NCBI GenBank assembly: GCA_011523735.1
Contig: WTGB01000130.1
Coordinates: 1 to 64,000 of the forward strand
Length of the DNA: 64,000 nucleotides
DNA from: Chloroflexota bacterium
GTDB lineage: Bacteria; Chloroflexota; Anaerolineae; Aggregatilineales; Phototrophicaceae
Reading direction: 5' to 3'
A model generated the notes under the pieces. That model ran no database searches and was not told the DNA's origin. It saw only the letters and a program-made list of their open reading frames with translations. Of the stretch, positions 18,671 to 26,944 are shown in pieces. A program made the position numbers and the translations under genes. Each line of letters begins with the position of its first letter. Position 1 is the stretch's first letter.

Positions 18671-19441
18671 TCACCAAGATGTGTAGCCGCCATCGACGAC
18701 CAGATTGCTGCCGGTGGTGAATTTAGCGGCCGGCGAGGCCAAGTAGTAAATCGCCGCAGCCACGTCTTCCGGCGCGCCGACCTTGCCCTGCGGCGTCATC
18801 GACAGCCACTTGGGATACCAGTCTGTGTTGCTCATGCCCTCAGCGGTCATATCGGTACCGATATAGCCCGGCGAGACGCAATTGACGCGCAGTCCGCGGC
18901 CCGCCCATTCGCCGGCCAGCGATTTGGTCAGCAATATGACGCCGGCTTTCGCGGCATTATAGTGCGATTGGGGCTGCGGTGTATTCGAGATCATGCCGGA
19001 CATGGAAGCGGTATTGACAATGGCGCCGCTGCCGCGTTCGAGCATGTGGCGGCCGATGGCGCGGCAGCACCAAAAGACGCCGTTGAGGTTGACCGCCATC
19101 ATGTTGAGCCAGTCTTCATCGCTGCATTCTTCGGCTTTCACCGCTTGGGCGATGCCAGCGTTGCAGACCAGGATGTCTATCTGTGAAAAGGCGCCCAGGG
19201 CGGCTTCCGCCATACGATTGACGCTGTCGGAATGCCGAACATCAACTTTGATGAACAAGGACTTCCGCCCCATGCCCTCGATCTCGGCGGCGGCGCGTTC
19301 GCCATTTTCGACGATATATTCAGCGATGATGACATCAGCGCCAGCGGCGGCCAGGCGGCGCGCGGTGGCCAAGCCGATGCCGCGTCCAGCGCCGGTAATC
19401 AAGGCGGTCTGCCCCGTCAGATCAAAGTCGGAATTGCTCAT
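18671..19441 (-). CDS. Short-chain dehydrogenase/reductase (SDR)
   Basis: 256 residues of a classical SDR. Features are the cofactor motif TGAGRGIG (residues 15-22), CNAG (in place of NNAG), the catalytic Ser in NTASMSG, and YNAAKAG with catalytic Tyr and Lys, then PGYIGTDMT and the C-terminal NLVVDGGYTSW. It probably oxidises or reduces a sugar, polyol or 3-oxoacyl substrate with NAD(P). ATG 19441 is chosen because the family normally begins about 12 residues before the TGxxxGIG motif. The gene converges with the TPR-SH3 gene. Confidence 0.82.
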   Translation of the reverse strand: MSNSDFDLTGQTALITGAGRGIGLATARRLAAAGADVIIAEYIVENGERAAAEIEGMGRKSLFIKVDVRHSDSVNRMAEAALGAFSQIDILVCNAGIAQAVKAEECSDEDWLNMMAVNLNGVFWCCRAIGRHMLERGSGAIVNTASMSGMISNTPQPQSHYNAAKAGVILLTKSLAGEWAGRGLRVNCVSPGYIGTDMTAEGMSNTDWYPKWLSMTPQGKVGAPEDVAAAIYYLASPAAKFTTGSNLVVDGGYTSW

Positions 19442-19528
19442 GTCTGCCCTCGAATATGTATTGCCGAATTCATCGAAGCGACAATACCACAGCGCTCGGG
19501 CGCTTGACAAGTTGCTGGCGTCATGGGG

Positions 19529-19635
19529 GTGGTGAAATTGCTGGATGCTAAGTCACTTGCAGGGGCGACCAACCTGGTCGTCCGTCATAGCGACAGGATG
19601 CGTTTTCGGGCGACTTGATAAGTCGCCGCTAAGAT
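19529..19635. repeat. Interspersed intergenic repeat, copy B
   Basis: It starts GTGGTGAAATTGCTGGATGC and ends in the palindrome GGGCGACTTGATAAGTCGCC, matching copy A except at scattered positions. Length is about 107 bases; it fills the gap between the SDR gene and moaA. Confidence 0.7.
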
Positions 19636-19667
19636 TACGACAGGACTGTAGATGGAACTATTGAGCG

Positions 19668-20687
19668 TCAGCCGCCGATATGATACATCTCGACTTTTTT
19701 GCGCCGATCGCGGACCTCATCGGTGAGCGAGCTGCGAATCTCCGAATAGCGGTCGATGCGCGCGCCCCAGGTAGCGCGTATGATCGCCTCGATATCATCA
19801 TCGCTGGCGCCGGCGCGGAGCGGGTCGCGCAGATCGGTGCCTTCGGTAGCGAAGAGGCAGGTGAAGATCCGCCCCTCAGGCGAGAGCCGCATGCGCGTGC
19901 AAGAACCGCAGAAGGGCTGCGTTACCGAGCTAATCAAGCCGATTTCACCGCCGCCATCGGCATAACGGTAACGCCGCGCGACCTCGCCGAAATAATTGCC
20001 CGCGACCGGCTCCAGTGGCAATTCAGCATGAATGCGCTCGACGATCTCAGCGGATGGCAGGACTTCATCCATCTTCCAGCCGTTCTTATTGCCCACGTCC
20101 ATGTATTCGATGAAGCGCAGGATATGATCCCGTTCTTTGAAAAAACGCGCCAAATCCACCAGCGTGTGGTCATTGACGCCGCGCTGCACGACGGCATTGA
20201 TCTTGAGCGGTGTATACCCAGCTACTTCGGCCGCTTCAATGCCAGCGAGCACCTTGTCGACGCCGGAGCGCCCGCCATTCATGCGGCGGAAGATTTCGTC
20301 ATCGAGTGTGTCCAGGCTAATCGTCAAGCGCTTAAGCCCGGCCGCTTTGAGCGCGTCCAGCTTCTGCGGCAGCAGGTAGGCATTGGTGGTCATCGCCAGA
20401 TCATCGACGCCGTCTATCGCCGCCAGCATGGCGACCAGGTCTTCAATATCTTGCCGCAGCAGCGGTTCGCCGCCGGTCAATCGGATCTTCACCGCGCCCA
20501 GCCGCACGATGATGCGCGTCAGACGGACGATCTCTTCAAAGGTAAGAAGCTGTGGTTTGGGCAGGAATTGATAACGCTCGCCGAAGATTTCGGCGGGCAT
20601 GCAATATGGACAGCGGAAATTGCAGCGGTCGGTAACCGAAATCCGCAAATCGCGCAGGGGGCGGTCGTATTGGTCTTTGAGATTCAT
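19668..20687 (-). CDS. moaA: GTP 3',8-cyclase, molybdenum cofactor synthesis
   Basis: 339 residues of the radical-SAM enzyme that makes 3',8-cyclo-GTP, the first step of molybdopterin synthesis. The N-terminal cluster cysteines are C22, C26 and C29 in CNFRCPYC. The second cluster uses the C-terminal pattern CGSCTRMRLSPEGRIFTC. RLTGGEPLLR is also typical. The protein ends in GG, as MoaA proteins do, which is required for activity in characterised homologues. ATG 20687 is chosen because the family begins shortly before DQYDRPLRDLRISVTDRC; no strong ribosome site is seen. No other moa gene is in the window. Confidence 0.93.
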   Translation of the reverse strand: MNLKDQYDRPLRDLRISVTDRCNFRCPYCMPAEIFGERYQFLPKPQLLTFEEIVRLTRIIVRLGAVKIRLTGGEPLLRQDIEDLVAMLAAIDGVDDLAMTTNAYLLPQKLDALKAAGLKRLTISLDTLDDEIFRRMNGGRSGVDKVLAGIEAAEVAGYTPLKINAVVQRGVNDHTLVDLARFFKERDHILRFIEYMDVGNKNGWKMDEVLPSAEIVERIHAELPLEPVAGNYFGEVARRYRYADGGGEIGLISSVTQPFCGSCTRMRLSPEGRIFTCLFATEGTDLRDPLRAGASDDDIEAIIRATWGARIDRYSEIRSSLTDEVRDRRKKVEMYHIGG

Positions 20688-20836
20688 CGGCGAGCATCGG
20701 TCCACTAATCGACAAGTAAGTGTAGTGAGGCGGCGACTGATTGCCAAGCCTGCCTGCGCCAGCGTTCTCGCTCATGGAAAGTATAACGTATCTGTCTTAG
20801 AATTGGATATGCGTGGCAAATTGATGAGGACAAGCG

Positions 20837-21919
20837 ATGAGCCAAGTCATCTGCAATTCATGCGCCGGGATCGCCAAGCCCCTCGATTGGCGCTGCCGCT
20901 CTTGTGGCGGCACGCTGGAACTGGCGCTGCCGCGATTTGAGCCGTCTGCGATTGAAGCGAGCGAGTTTAGCCTGTGGCGCTACCGGGCGCTGCTGCCGGT
21001 CCTGAAGCGTTTCAGCCTTGGCGAAGGCATGACGCCACTTGTCTCGGTAGATGTAGCGGGAGACCGATTTCTCGCCAAGCTGGAGCATTTGAACCCGACC
21101 GGCTCCTTCAAGGATCGCGGTACGGTTGTCATGCTCAACCACCTGGCGGCAAACGGCGCGAGCGATGTGATCGACAATTCCTCGGGCAATGCCGGTTCAT
21201 CGCTGGCGGCTTACGCGGGCGCGGCTGGCTTGTCCGCCACCGTGTACGTGCCGGCGGCGACGGCAGTAGAGAGCAAGAAGCAACTCATTCGCGCATTTGG
21301 CGGCGCGATCATCGAGTCACATGACTATTTGGAGGATGTTTATGCCGCCGCACAGAAGGCAACTTATGCCAGCCACGCCTGGAATCCCTACTTCGTGCTG
21401 GGTCAGCAGACAGCCGCCTGGGAGACCTGGGAGCAGTTGGGCGGACGCGGGCCCGCTGCCGTGGCGACGCCGGTCGGGCATGGCGGGCTCTTCCTCGGGT
21501 TCTATCGCGGCTTCAAAGCGCTGCATGAGGCGGGCCTGATCGAGAAGCTGCCTCGCATGATCGCGGTGCAGTCAGCCGGCGTCGACCCGGTAGTGCGTGG
21601 TTGGGAGGCACATGCAAAGCAGCCGGCCAAGATCATGCCAGCGCCGAGTGTAGCGGATGGCATACTGGTTGATGCGCCCGTGCGCGGCGAGCAGATCTTA
21701 AGCGCTCTCTACGACACTGACGGCTTTGCTCTGCACGTTGAGAATGAAGCGATCTTGTCAGCGCAAAAGGCGATGCAGCGCGCCGGCCACATCATCGAGG
21801 CGACCAGCGCCGCGCCGGTGGCCGCCCTGCCTAGCATTCGCGAGCGCATCGGTGAAAGAGCAGAGTTGGTCATCGCCTTGACCGGCAGCGGTCTTAAAAA
21901 CCTGGGCGCTGGGCAATAG
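20837..21919 (+). CDS. thrC: Threonine synthase-like PLP enzyme with N-terminal zinc ribbon
   Basis: 360 residues of fold-type II PLP enzyme. Cysteines 6, 9, 20 and 23 form a zinc-ribbon-like head seen in archaeal-type threonine synthases. The PLP lysine is K92 in PTGSFKDRG, followed by the phosphate-binding SSGNAGSSLAAY and the C-terminal ALTGSGLKN. The enzyme converts O-phosphohomoserine to threonine in the aspartate pathway. Related threonine dehydratases or cysteate synthases share the fold, so the reaction is likely but not proven. ATG 20837 lies just after AGGACAAGCG. Confidence 0.8.
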   Translation: MSQVICNSCAGIAKPLDWRCRSCGGTLELALPRFEPSAIEASEFSLWRYRALLPVLKRFSLGEGMTPLVSVDVAGDRFLAKLEHLNPTGSFKDRGTVVMLNHLAANGASDVIDNSSGNAGSSLAAYAGAAGLSATVYVPAATAVESKKQLIRAFGGAIIESHDYLEDVYAAAQKATYASHAWNPYFVLGQQTAAWETWEQLGGRGPAAVATPVGHGGLFLGFYRGFKALHEAGLIEKLPRMIAVQSAGVDPVVRGWEAHAKQPAKIMPAPSVADGILVDAPVRGEQILSALYDTDGFALHVENEAILSAQKAMQRAGHIIEATSAAPVAALPSIRERIGERAELVIALTGSGLKNLGAGQ

Positions 21920-21959
21920 CCTGTCGGCGTCTCCGTTATCCTGGAAAACTGTTCAGTTG

Positions 21960-21965
21960 TATAAT
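21960..21965 (+). promoter_or_regulatory. Probable -10 box for the NAL1-like protease gene
   Basis: A consensus TATAAT lies 43 bases before ATG 22009, in an otherwise gene-free gap of about 90 bases. No clear -35 hexamer is seen. Confidence 0.45.
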
Positions 21966-22008
21966 GTTGTGGCATTCATCCGCTGAACAACAATGAGGAC
22001 AATGCGGA

Positions 22009-23097
22009 ATGTCGATGGATTTGTTCCGCCAACTGCTGGAGGCGCAGCGAATAGCGCAGGCCGACTTATTGCGGCGGCGCGGCGTGGTCGGCGTGGCGAT
22101 CGGCTATCGCAATTACAAGGAGCAGGTCACCGATCAGTTGGCCATGGCGGTGCTGGTCGAAAAGAAGAAGCCGGTCGAAGCGCTTAGCGCGGAGGATCTT
22201 ATCCCGCCTGATGTCAACGGCGCGCGTACTGACGTGGTCGAAACGGGCCGGCTGGAAGCTTTGACCATTAACCCCCGCGACCGTTTCAGACCCAATATCC
22301 CGGCCGGAGTGAGCATCGGCCACTATATGGTGACCGCCGGGACGCTCGGCGGCATCGTCTTCGACCGCAACACGGGCGAACCGCTTATCCTGTCCAATAA
22401 TCATGTGCTGGCAAATAGCAATGAGGCTGAAATCGGAGACGCGATTCTGCAGCCGGGACCGACCGATCACGGTGTCCGCCCCGATGACGTGGTGGCAAAG
22501 CTGCACCGCTTCGAAATGCTGCGTTTCTTTAGCGACTCGGACCAGGGTCCCAGTCCGCCAACCACGACGCCCCCCCTCTTTCCGCCGGGCGGCTGTGACA
22601 TTGCCGAGTTGTTCGTATCAGTGGGCAACGCGCTGAGCAAGTTGAGCGGCTCGTCAAAGCGGCTGGCGACCGTGCGCGCGCCCAAAGCGCAGATCGGTTC
22701 GGTGCCGATCTATGCCAATCGAGTGGACGCCGCCCTCGCCCGCCCCATCAATCCCATGCTTTTCCAGCAGAGCATCGCGGAAATCGGGCGGCCCAATGGC
22801 GCCAAACTGGCGCAGCTCGGCATGCCCATTCGCAAGCAGGGCCGTACGACCGGCTACACCGAAGGCACCGTGACGCTGATGAACGCGACGGTCGATGTCT
22901 CATACAGCGAGAATTTGCAAGCCCGCTTCGCCGGTCAAGTCATCGCCACGCCCATCAGCCAAGGTGGCGATTCCGGCGCCTTGGTTATTGAGGGCGATAG
23001 CCTAAAGGTGGTCGGCTTGCTTTTCGCCGGCTCACGGCGCGCCACGATTTTCACGCCGATCCAAACCGTGCTCGATGTGATGGAAGTCGACCTCTAG
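22009..23097 (+). CDS. Trypsin-fold serine protease, NAL1-like, without signal peptide
   Basis: 362 residues with no export signal. The three catalytic residues of a chymotrypsin fold are visible: His in LSNNHVLAN (about 130), Asp in RVDAALARP (about 242) and Ser in QGGDSGALV (about 327). Between His and Asp is an unusual Pro-rich insert (PPTTTPPLFPPGG). The N-terminal 85 residues include GVVGVAIGYRNYKEQVTDQ, typical of bacterial relatives of plant NAL1-type proteases. Substrate unknown. Because no signal peptide is seen it is probably cytoplasmic. Confidence 0.7.
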   Translation: MSMDLFRQLLEAQRIAQADLLRRRGVVGVAIGYRNYKEQVTDQLAMAVLVEKKKPVEALSAEDLIPPDVNGARTDVVETGRLEALTINPRDRFRPNIPAGVSIGHYMVTAGTLGGIVFDRNTGEPLILSNNHVLANSNEAEIGDAILQPGPTDHGVRPDDVVAKLHRFEMLRFFSDSDQGPSPPTTTPPLFPPGGCDIAELFVSVGNALSKLSGSSKRLATVRAPKAQIGSVPIYANRVDAALARPINPMLFQQSIAEIGRPNGAKLAQLGMPIRKQGRTTGYTEGTVTLMNATVDVSYSENLQARFAGQVIATPISQGGDSGALVIEGDSLKVVGLLFAGSRRATIFTPIQTVLDVMEVDL

Positions 23098-23108
23098 GTC
23101 CGTTGACG

Positions 23109-24338
23109 CTAGTCAGCATAGCTTTCGTCAATCGCTTGATAGACGAGATTGGGAAAGATCGAGCGCGGCCGATGCGGCTCGGCGCCCCACATCTGCGTCA
23201 TCATCAAGATGAGCAAATCCTCTTGCGGGTCGATGACGAAGTAGGTGCTGGCCGCCCCAGCCCAGCCATATTCCCCCGGCGAACTGTAACCATTGGCGCG
23301 CCCGTAATCCACCATCACGCGGAAACCCAGACCGAAACCGTAGCCATAGCGTTCGATGCCGATACGCAAGGGCAGCATCGCAGGCGGCACGGCGTTGGTG
23401 GCCATGCGCTTGATGGTCAGCGGGCTGACGAGACGGAGGCCATCCAGTTCGCCGCCATTGAGCAGCATGGAGGCAAAACGCAGATAATCGGCAGTCGTCG
23501 AGACCAAGCCGCCGCCACCGGATGGACATTGGGTTGGCAGGCGCACATCGCCATTGGCGACTTCTTCAGGATCGATCAAGACAGGATCGACATTCGTCGG
23601 CGAACCGTAGATAGCGGCCAGGCGCTCCGCCTTGTCCCGCGGCACGGCGAAATCGGTGTCTATCATGCCAAGGGGCGCGAAGATGCGTTCTTTGAGGAAG
23701 TCCGCCAGCGGCATATCCGCGATCACCTGCACCAGATAGCCGACCACATCGCTGGCGACGCTGTACTGCCAGTTCGCGCCGGGCTGGAAGCTGAGCGGAA
23801 GCGCGGCGAAACATTCGATCAGCTCCGCCAGGTCCATGTCGCGGCGGAAGAAGCCGTGTTTGGCCGCAGCCTCGCCAAAGAGCCTGTCGGCCGGATGCCA
23901 GGGATCGCCGCCATAGGTCAGCCCGGAGGTATGCGTCAACAGATGGAAGATGGTCATCGGCGGATCCTGATCGACAAACTGTAGCTGCTTCTCGCTGATG
24001 TGGCTGAAGACCTTGGTCTCCGCGAAGCTGGGGATATAGCGCGAAACCTTGTCGTGCAGTTGCAGCTTGCCTTCATCGTGCAGCATCATCAGAGCCAGGC
24101 TGACGACCGGCTTGGTCATGCTGTAGATGCGGAAGATGGCATCGGCTTGCATCGGGCGGTTCGCAGCAATATCCATCTTGCCGTGCAGGCTATGGTGCAC
24201 GATCTTGCCTCGCCGCTGCGCCAGCGCGATTATACCGGGCAGCCGATCATTCTCGACTTCGTTTTCAAGGTAGGCATGTATTCGCGCGAGCCGCTCGCTC
24301 GACATGCCAACGTCTTCCCCCTCATGCACTCGCATCAT
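23109..24338 (-). CDS. Beta-lactamase-fold serine hydrolase (class C / esterase type)
   Basis: 409 residues. The family motifs are SMTK (the SxxK nucleophile and base, about residue 75), YSV at the second position where class C enzymes have YxN, and HTSG near 130; GWAGAASTYFVIDP lies near the C-terminus. Such proteins hydrolyse esters, peptides or beta-lactams, and many are cell-envelope esterases rather than resistance enzymes. No signal peptide is seen. ATG 24338 is chosen because GGGAGG stands eight bases upstream; a frame extending to 24590 lacks that and is unlike the family. It follows the FG-GAP gene by 37 bases and is probably co-transcribed with it. Confidence 0.8.
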   Translation of the reverse strand: MMRVHEGEDVGMSSERLARIHAYLENEVENDRLPGIIALAQRRGKIVHHSLHGKMDIAANRPMQADAIFRIYSMTKPVVSLALMMLHDEGKLQLHDKVSRYIPSFAETKVFSHISEKQLQFVDQDPPMTIFHLLTHTSGLTYGGDPWHPADRLFGEAAAKHGFFRRDMDLAELIECFAALPLSFQPGANWQYSVASDVVGYLVQVIADMPLADFLKERIFAPLGMIDTDFAVPRDKAERLAAIYGSPTNVDPVLIDPEEVANGDVRLPTQCPSGGGGLVSTTADYLRFASMLLNGGELDGLRLVSPLTIKRMATNAVPPAMLPLRIGIERYGYGFGLGFRVMVDYGRANGYSSPGEYGWAGAASTYFVIDPQEDLLILMMTQMWGAEPHRPRSIFPNLVYQAIDESYAD

Positions 24339-24375
24339 AATGTCCTCCCATTCCAAGCATCCGCACTTAAATCGA

Positions 24376-25692
24376 TCATTGCGGCAGCCAGACGCGCAGA
24401 CGTCCGTCAGCCGTCCCCACCGCCAGCGCCAGGCGGTCTTCCAGCAATTCCACCGGCGCGAAATTTGAGACAATCTCGCCATCCGCCGCCAGACGCCAGA
24501 CTTCTTCCGCGCGATCCTTTGTGCGTTGCAGAGCCGCGACTGAGCGCCGCGCCGCATCCATGACCAGGATTTCGGGCGCGCCATCGCCATTGAAATCGCC
24601 CGCCGCCGTCTGATCCAGATTGCGCGAGCCGATGACGTGACTCGTATAACCGGGCAGCGCGGCAGTCTGTATCAGGGCGTCGCCAGCAAAACGAAAGAAT
24701 TCCAGCGCGCCGCCGATATGGGGCGTCCGCATTGAGGCGATTTCGATCTGCCCATCCGGGGCGAAAGGAGCGGCGCTGAGTTGATGACGCCAGCGATTGC
24801 CCCGCCCGATCGGAGGGCCGTCCACCGCCTGCCTAATGCCCGCGCCATCCCAGAGATAGACCCGCAGCCGCGCGCCCAGCGCCCCGTTCGACACGGTTGT
24901 CACCAGGTCTTCTACGCCGTCGCCATCGATATCCGCCCAGAAAGGCGCGATGCCTTCGTAGACATCTTCGCCGGGCAGGTCGATGCGGGCGAGCAAGCCT
25001 ATCTCGCTTTGGCGGACTTCGAGGACCAGCAAGGTCGCCGCTTCCAGGTCATCGCCCATGATGCCATGCACGTAGCGCTGATCGGTGGCATTGGCGTAGA
25101 GGGCGACTTGTCCACGGCGGTTCATCACCAGGCGAGCGTCCGCTCCCGCCATGACCGGCAAGCGCGTCACCAGCCCTTCTTCGCGCCCGAGCGCCAGGTC
25201 GCCAGCCCGATCGATATAGAGCACTTCAAAGTCATTGACCGGGATGGGGTGGGTCAGCGGCGAGACGCTGTCATCGCTGCGCAGGATGTAGGTGCCCTCG
25301 ACCATGGAGACACCGACGAGCGGCGGCTGCGCGCCCTCAAACCAGCCGGGCTGATGCGCCAAAGTTTGAGCGGCGCCGTCGGGAGTCACTTCTATGACTT
25401 GCAGGTCGCCGTTTTCGAGCAGGACATGCCAGACGGCCGTTTCCATAGCGTAGCCGATCGCCCAGGCTGGTCTGCCTTGCAGCGGTATGTCAACGGTCAG
25501 GACATCGGGGAAGCTGCCCTGGCCGCGGACGAAGTGATTCCCGGCAGGATTGTGGAAAGTGTAGAAATAGCGGTCAAGCAAGGCTGCCTCCTCCTGCGCG
25601 CGTGTCAGTGTAGCAGAGAGAATGAGGAGGGTTAAGAGGACGCAGAAGGAAAATGGCTGAGACGCGCGGCAGCGGAAACGAAACACAGGCAA
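24376..25692 (-). CDS. Secreted FG-GAP/VCBS-like repeat protein
   Basis: 438 residues with a signal peptide (CVLLTLLILSATLTRAQ, residues 17-33). The body looks like a beta-propeller, with calcium-loop motifs DIDGDGVEDLV (about 250) and DFNGDGAPEIL (about 370), which are FG-GAP/VCBS type. It is probably an extracellular binding or structural protein. The start is uncertain: TTG at 25692 or GTG six bases later, both immediately after a terminator hairpin and without a clear ribosome site. Confidence 0.62.
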   Translation of the reverse strand: MPVFRFRCRASQPFSFCVLLTLLILSATLTRAQEEAALLDRYFYTFHNPAGNHFVRGQGSFPDVLTVDIPLQGRPAWAIGYAMETAVWHVLLENGDLQVIEVTPDGAAQTLAHQPGWFEGAQPPLVGVSMVEGTYILRSDDSVSPLTHPIPVNDFEVLYIDRAGDLALGREEGLVTRLPVMAGADARLVMNRRGQVALYANATDQRYVHGIMGDDLEAATLLVLEVRQSEIGLLARIDLPGEDVYEGIAPFWADIDGDGVEDLVTTVSNGALGARLRVYLWDGAGIRQAVDGPPIGRGNRWRHQLSAAPFAPDGQIEIASMRTPHIGGALEFFRFAGDALIQTAALPGYTSHVIGSRNLDQTAAGDFNGDGAPEILVMDAARRSVAALQRTKDRAEEVWRLAADGEIVSNFAPVELLEDRLALAVGTADGRLRVWLPQ

Positions 25693-25695
25693 CGG

Positions 25696-25720
25696 AAAAG
25701 GCGCCCCTCAGAGCGCCCTC
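25696..25720 (-). terminator. Rho-independent terminator after the SPFH gene
   Basis: On the minus strand GGCGCTC and GGGCGCC pair around a TGAG loop, followed by TTTT. It lies 28 bases after the SPFH stop codon and just before the FG-GAP start. Confidence 0.7.
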
Positions 25721-25747
25721 TATAGCCTGATGCTATGCGGCTGGATC

Positions 25748-26794
25748 CTATCGGCCGGCGTCGGTCAACTCGATCGATGCTTCCGGCGCCTCGAAGTCAG
25801 CGCCCAATTGGGTGAAGTCATCCACGCTGAAGATGAAAGGCGCGTCCGCTGGCAGCAGCGCGAAGGACACGTTATCCGACAGGTTGGCGACATAGAGATA
25901 CTGGATCAAGTTGGGATTGGCCGCGATCTGGTCGCTGATAACGCGCAGCGCCTCGGCTTCCGCCTGAGCCTCGATCAAGCGAGCGTTTGCCCGACCGCGC
26001 GCTTCTTGCTCGGCGGCATCGGCGCGACCGCTGGCTTCGGTCTGGACACGTTCCGCTTCCGTGCGGGCGCGCTGCAGCTTCTGATCTTCGATCTGCTTCT
26101 CTTCGATGGAATTGGCGAAGGCATCCGTGAAGTCGATCTGGCGCACGAGTAGCGATGTCAACGTCAAGCCCTCTTCCTTCATGCGCGTCTCAACAGCAGC
26201 AAAGATATCCGAGCCCATCGCTTCGCGGCCCTCTCCGTAGATCGTTTCAGCCTCGAACTTGGAGACGACATCGCGGGCGACCGCGCGGACGGTCGGGCGG
26301 ATGAAATCGGACTCGAAGCGGTTCTGCCAGTTCAGGTGGATCTGGTTCACATCAGACCGGTCGATGCGGTAGAGCACGGTGATATCCAGCCGCACTTCCT
26401 GCCCGTCATTCGTGAGCGCTTCCACGGCGTCATTGCCCTGCAAGCGCCCTTCGCTGCTGATGCCGGACATGGTGTATTCGCGCTGATCGGTCGGGTAGAT
26501 GATGTATTCCTGCAAGCCGGGGATGATGATCGAAGTGCCAGGCGCCCGCGCCGGATTCTCCAGTTCACCGGTCAATACATTCACGATGACCGCGGCCCGC
26601 GCCGGCTGCACAATCAATATGCCCGAGCTGATGACGAAGAGCGCGACCCCGGAGGCGAAGCCGACCACAGCCAGCATGAAACCGCCACGCGCCGAGCGCC
26701 CTTGCGATGCCAGCGTGAAAGCAAAGGCGACCCCGAGGATGCCCACGCCAAAGGCGAGCACGGCGACAATACCTAGTAGACCACTAAAATTCAT
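25748..26794 (-). CDS. SPFH/band 7 (prohibitin-like) membrane protein
   Basis: 348 residues. Two membrane helices at the N-terminus (about 5-28 and 38-60) are followed by the band 7 domain (about 62-230: VQPARAAVIVNVLTGEL, then YTMSGISSEGR and FESDFIRPTVRAVARDVVSKF). After it comes a charged coiled coil (about 228-290) rich in Ala, Glu and Arg, typical of prohibitins and stomatins, which form rings at membranes and scaffold proteases or lipid domains. The ATG is preceded by AAAGGAGCG and the gene by an extended -10 box. It has its own terminator, so it is probably a single-gene unit. Confidence 0.82.
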   Translation of the reverse strand: MNFSGLLGIVAVLAFGVGILGVAFAFTLASQGRSARGGFMLAVVGFASGVALFVISSGILIVQPARAAVIVNVLTGELENPARAPGTSIIIPGLQEYIIYPTDQREYTMSGISSEGRLQGNDAVEALTNDGQEVRLDITVLYRIDRSDVNQIHLNWQNRFESDFIRPTVRAVARDVVSKFEAETIYGEGREAMGSDIFAAVETRMKEEGLTLTSLLVRQIDFTDAFANSIEEKQIEDQKLQRARTEAERVQTEASGRADAAEQEARGRANARLIEAQAEAEALRVISDQIAANPNLIQYLYVANLSDNVSFALLPADAPFIFSVDDFTQLGADFEAPEASIELTDAGR

Positions 26795-26842
26795 GACCGC
26801 TCCTTTACAGCGATTTGTCCGCTGTTTCGATTCTTCGTGGTG

Positions 26843-26851
26843 ATTATATCA
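26843..26851 (-). promoter_or_regulatory. Extended -10 promoter of the SPFH gene
   Basis: On the minus strand TGATATAAT is a consensus extended -10 element about 50 bases upstream of the ATG. No -35 hexamer is needed or seen. Confidence 0.6.
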
Positions 26852-26944
26852 TACCACTATGCGTCGGCGGATTCCCCAATCATTGGGGGATCAGAAGACG
26901 TGAAACACTAAAATTGTCATACGCGGAAAACGACATTGGGTTGC

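Noticed and set aside
19680-20708. Long plus-strand frame opposite moaA
   Set aside because: It is antisense to all MoaA cluster motifs, has no start signal of its own and no recognisable domain.
23103-23984. Long plus-strand frame opposite the beta-lactamase-fold gene
   Set aside because: The opposite strand carries the SMTK and HTSG motifs; this frame is rich in unlikely Arg/His/Gln runs.
24339-24590. N-terminal extension of the beta-lactamase-fold protein
   Set aside because: It overlaps the end of the upstream gene, has an atypical Trp/Arg-rich composition, and ATG 24338 has a much better ribosome site.
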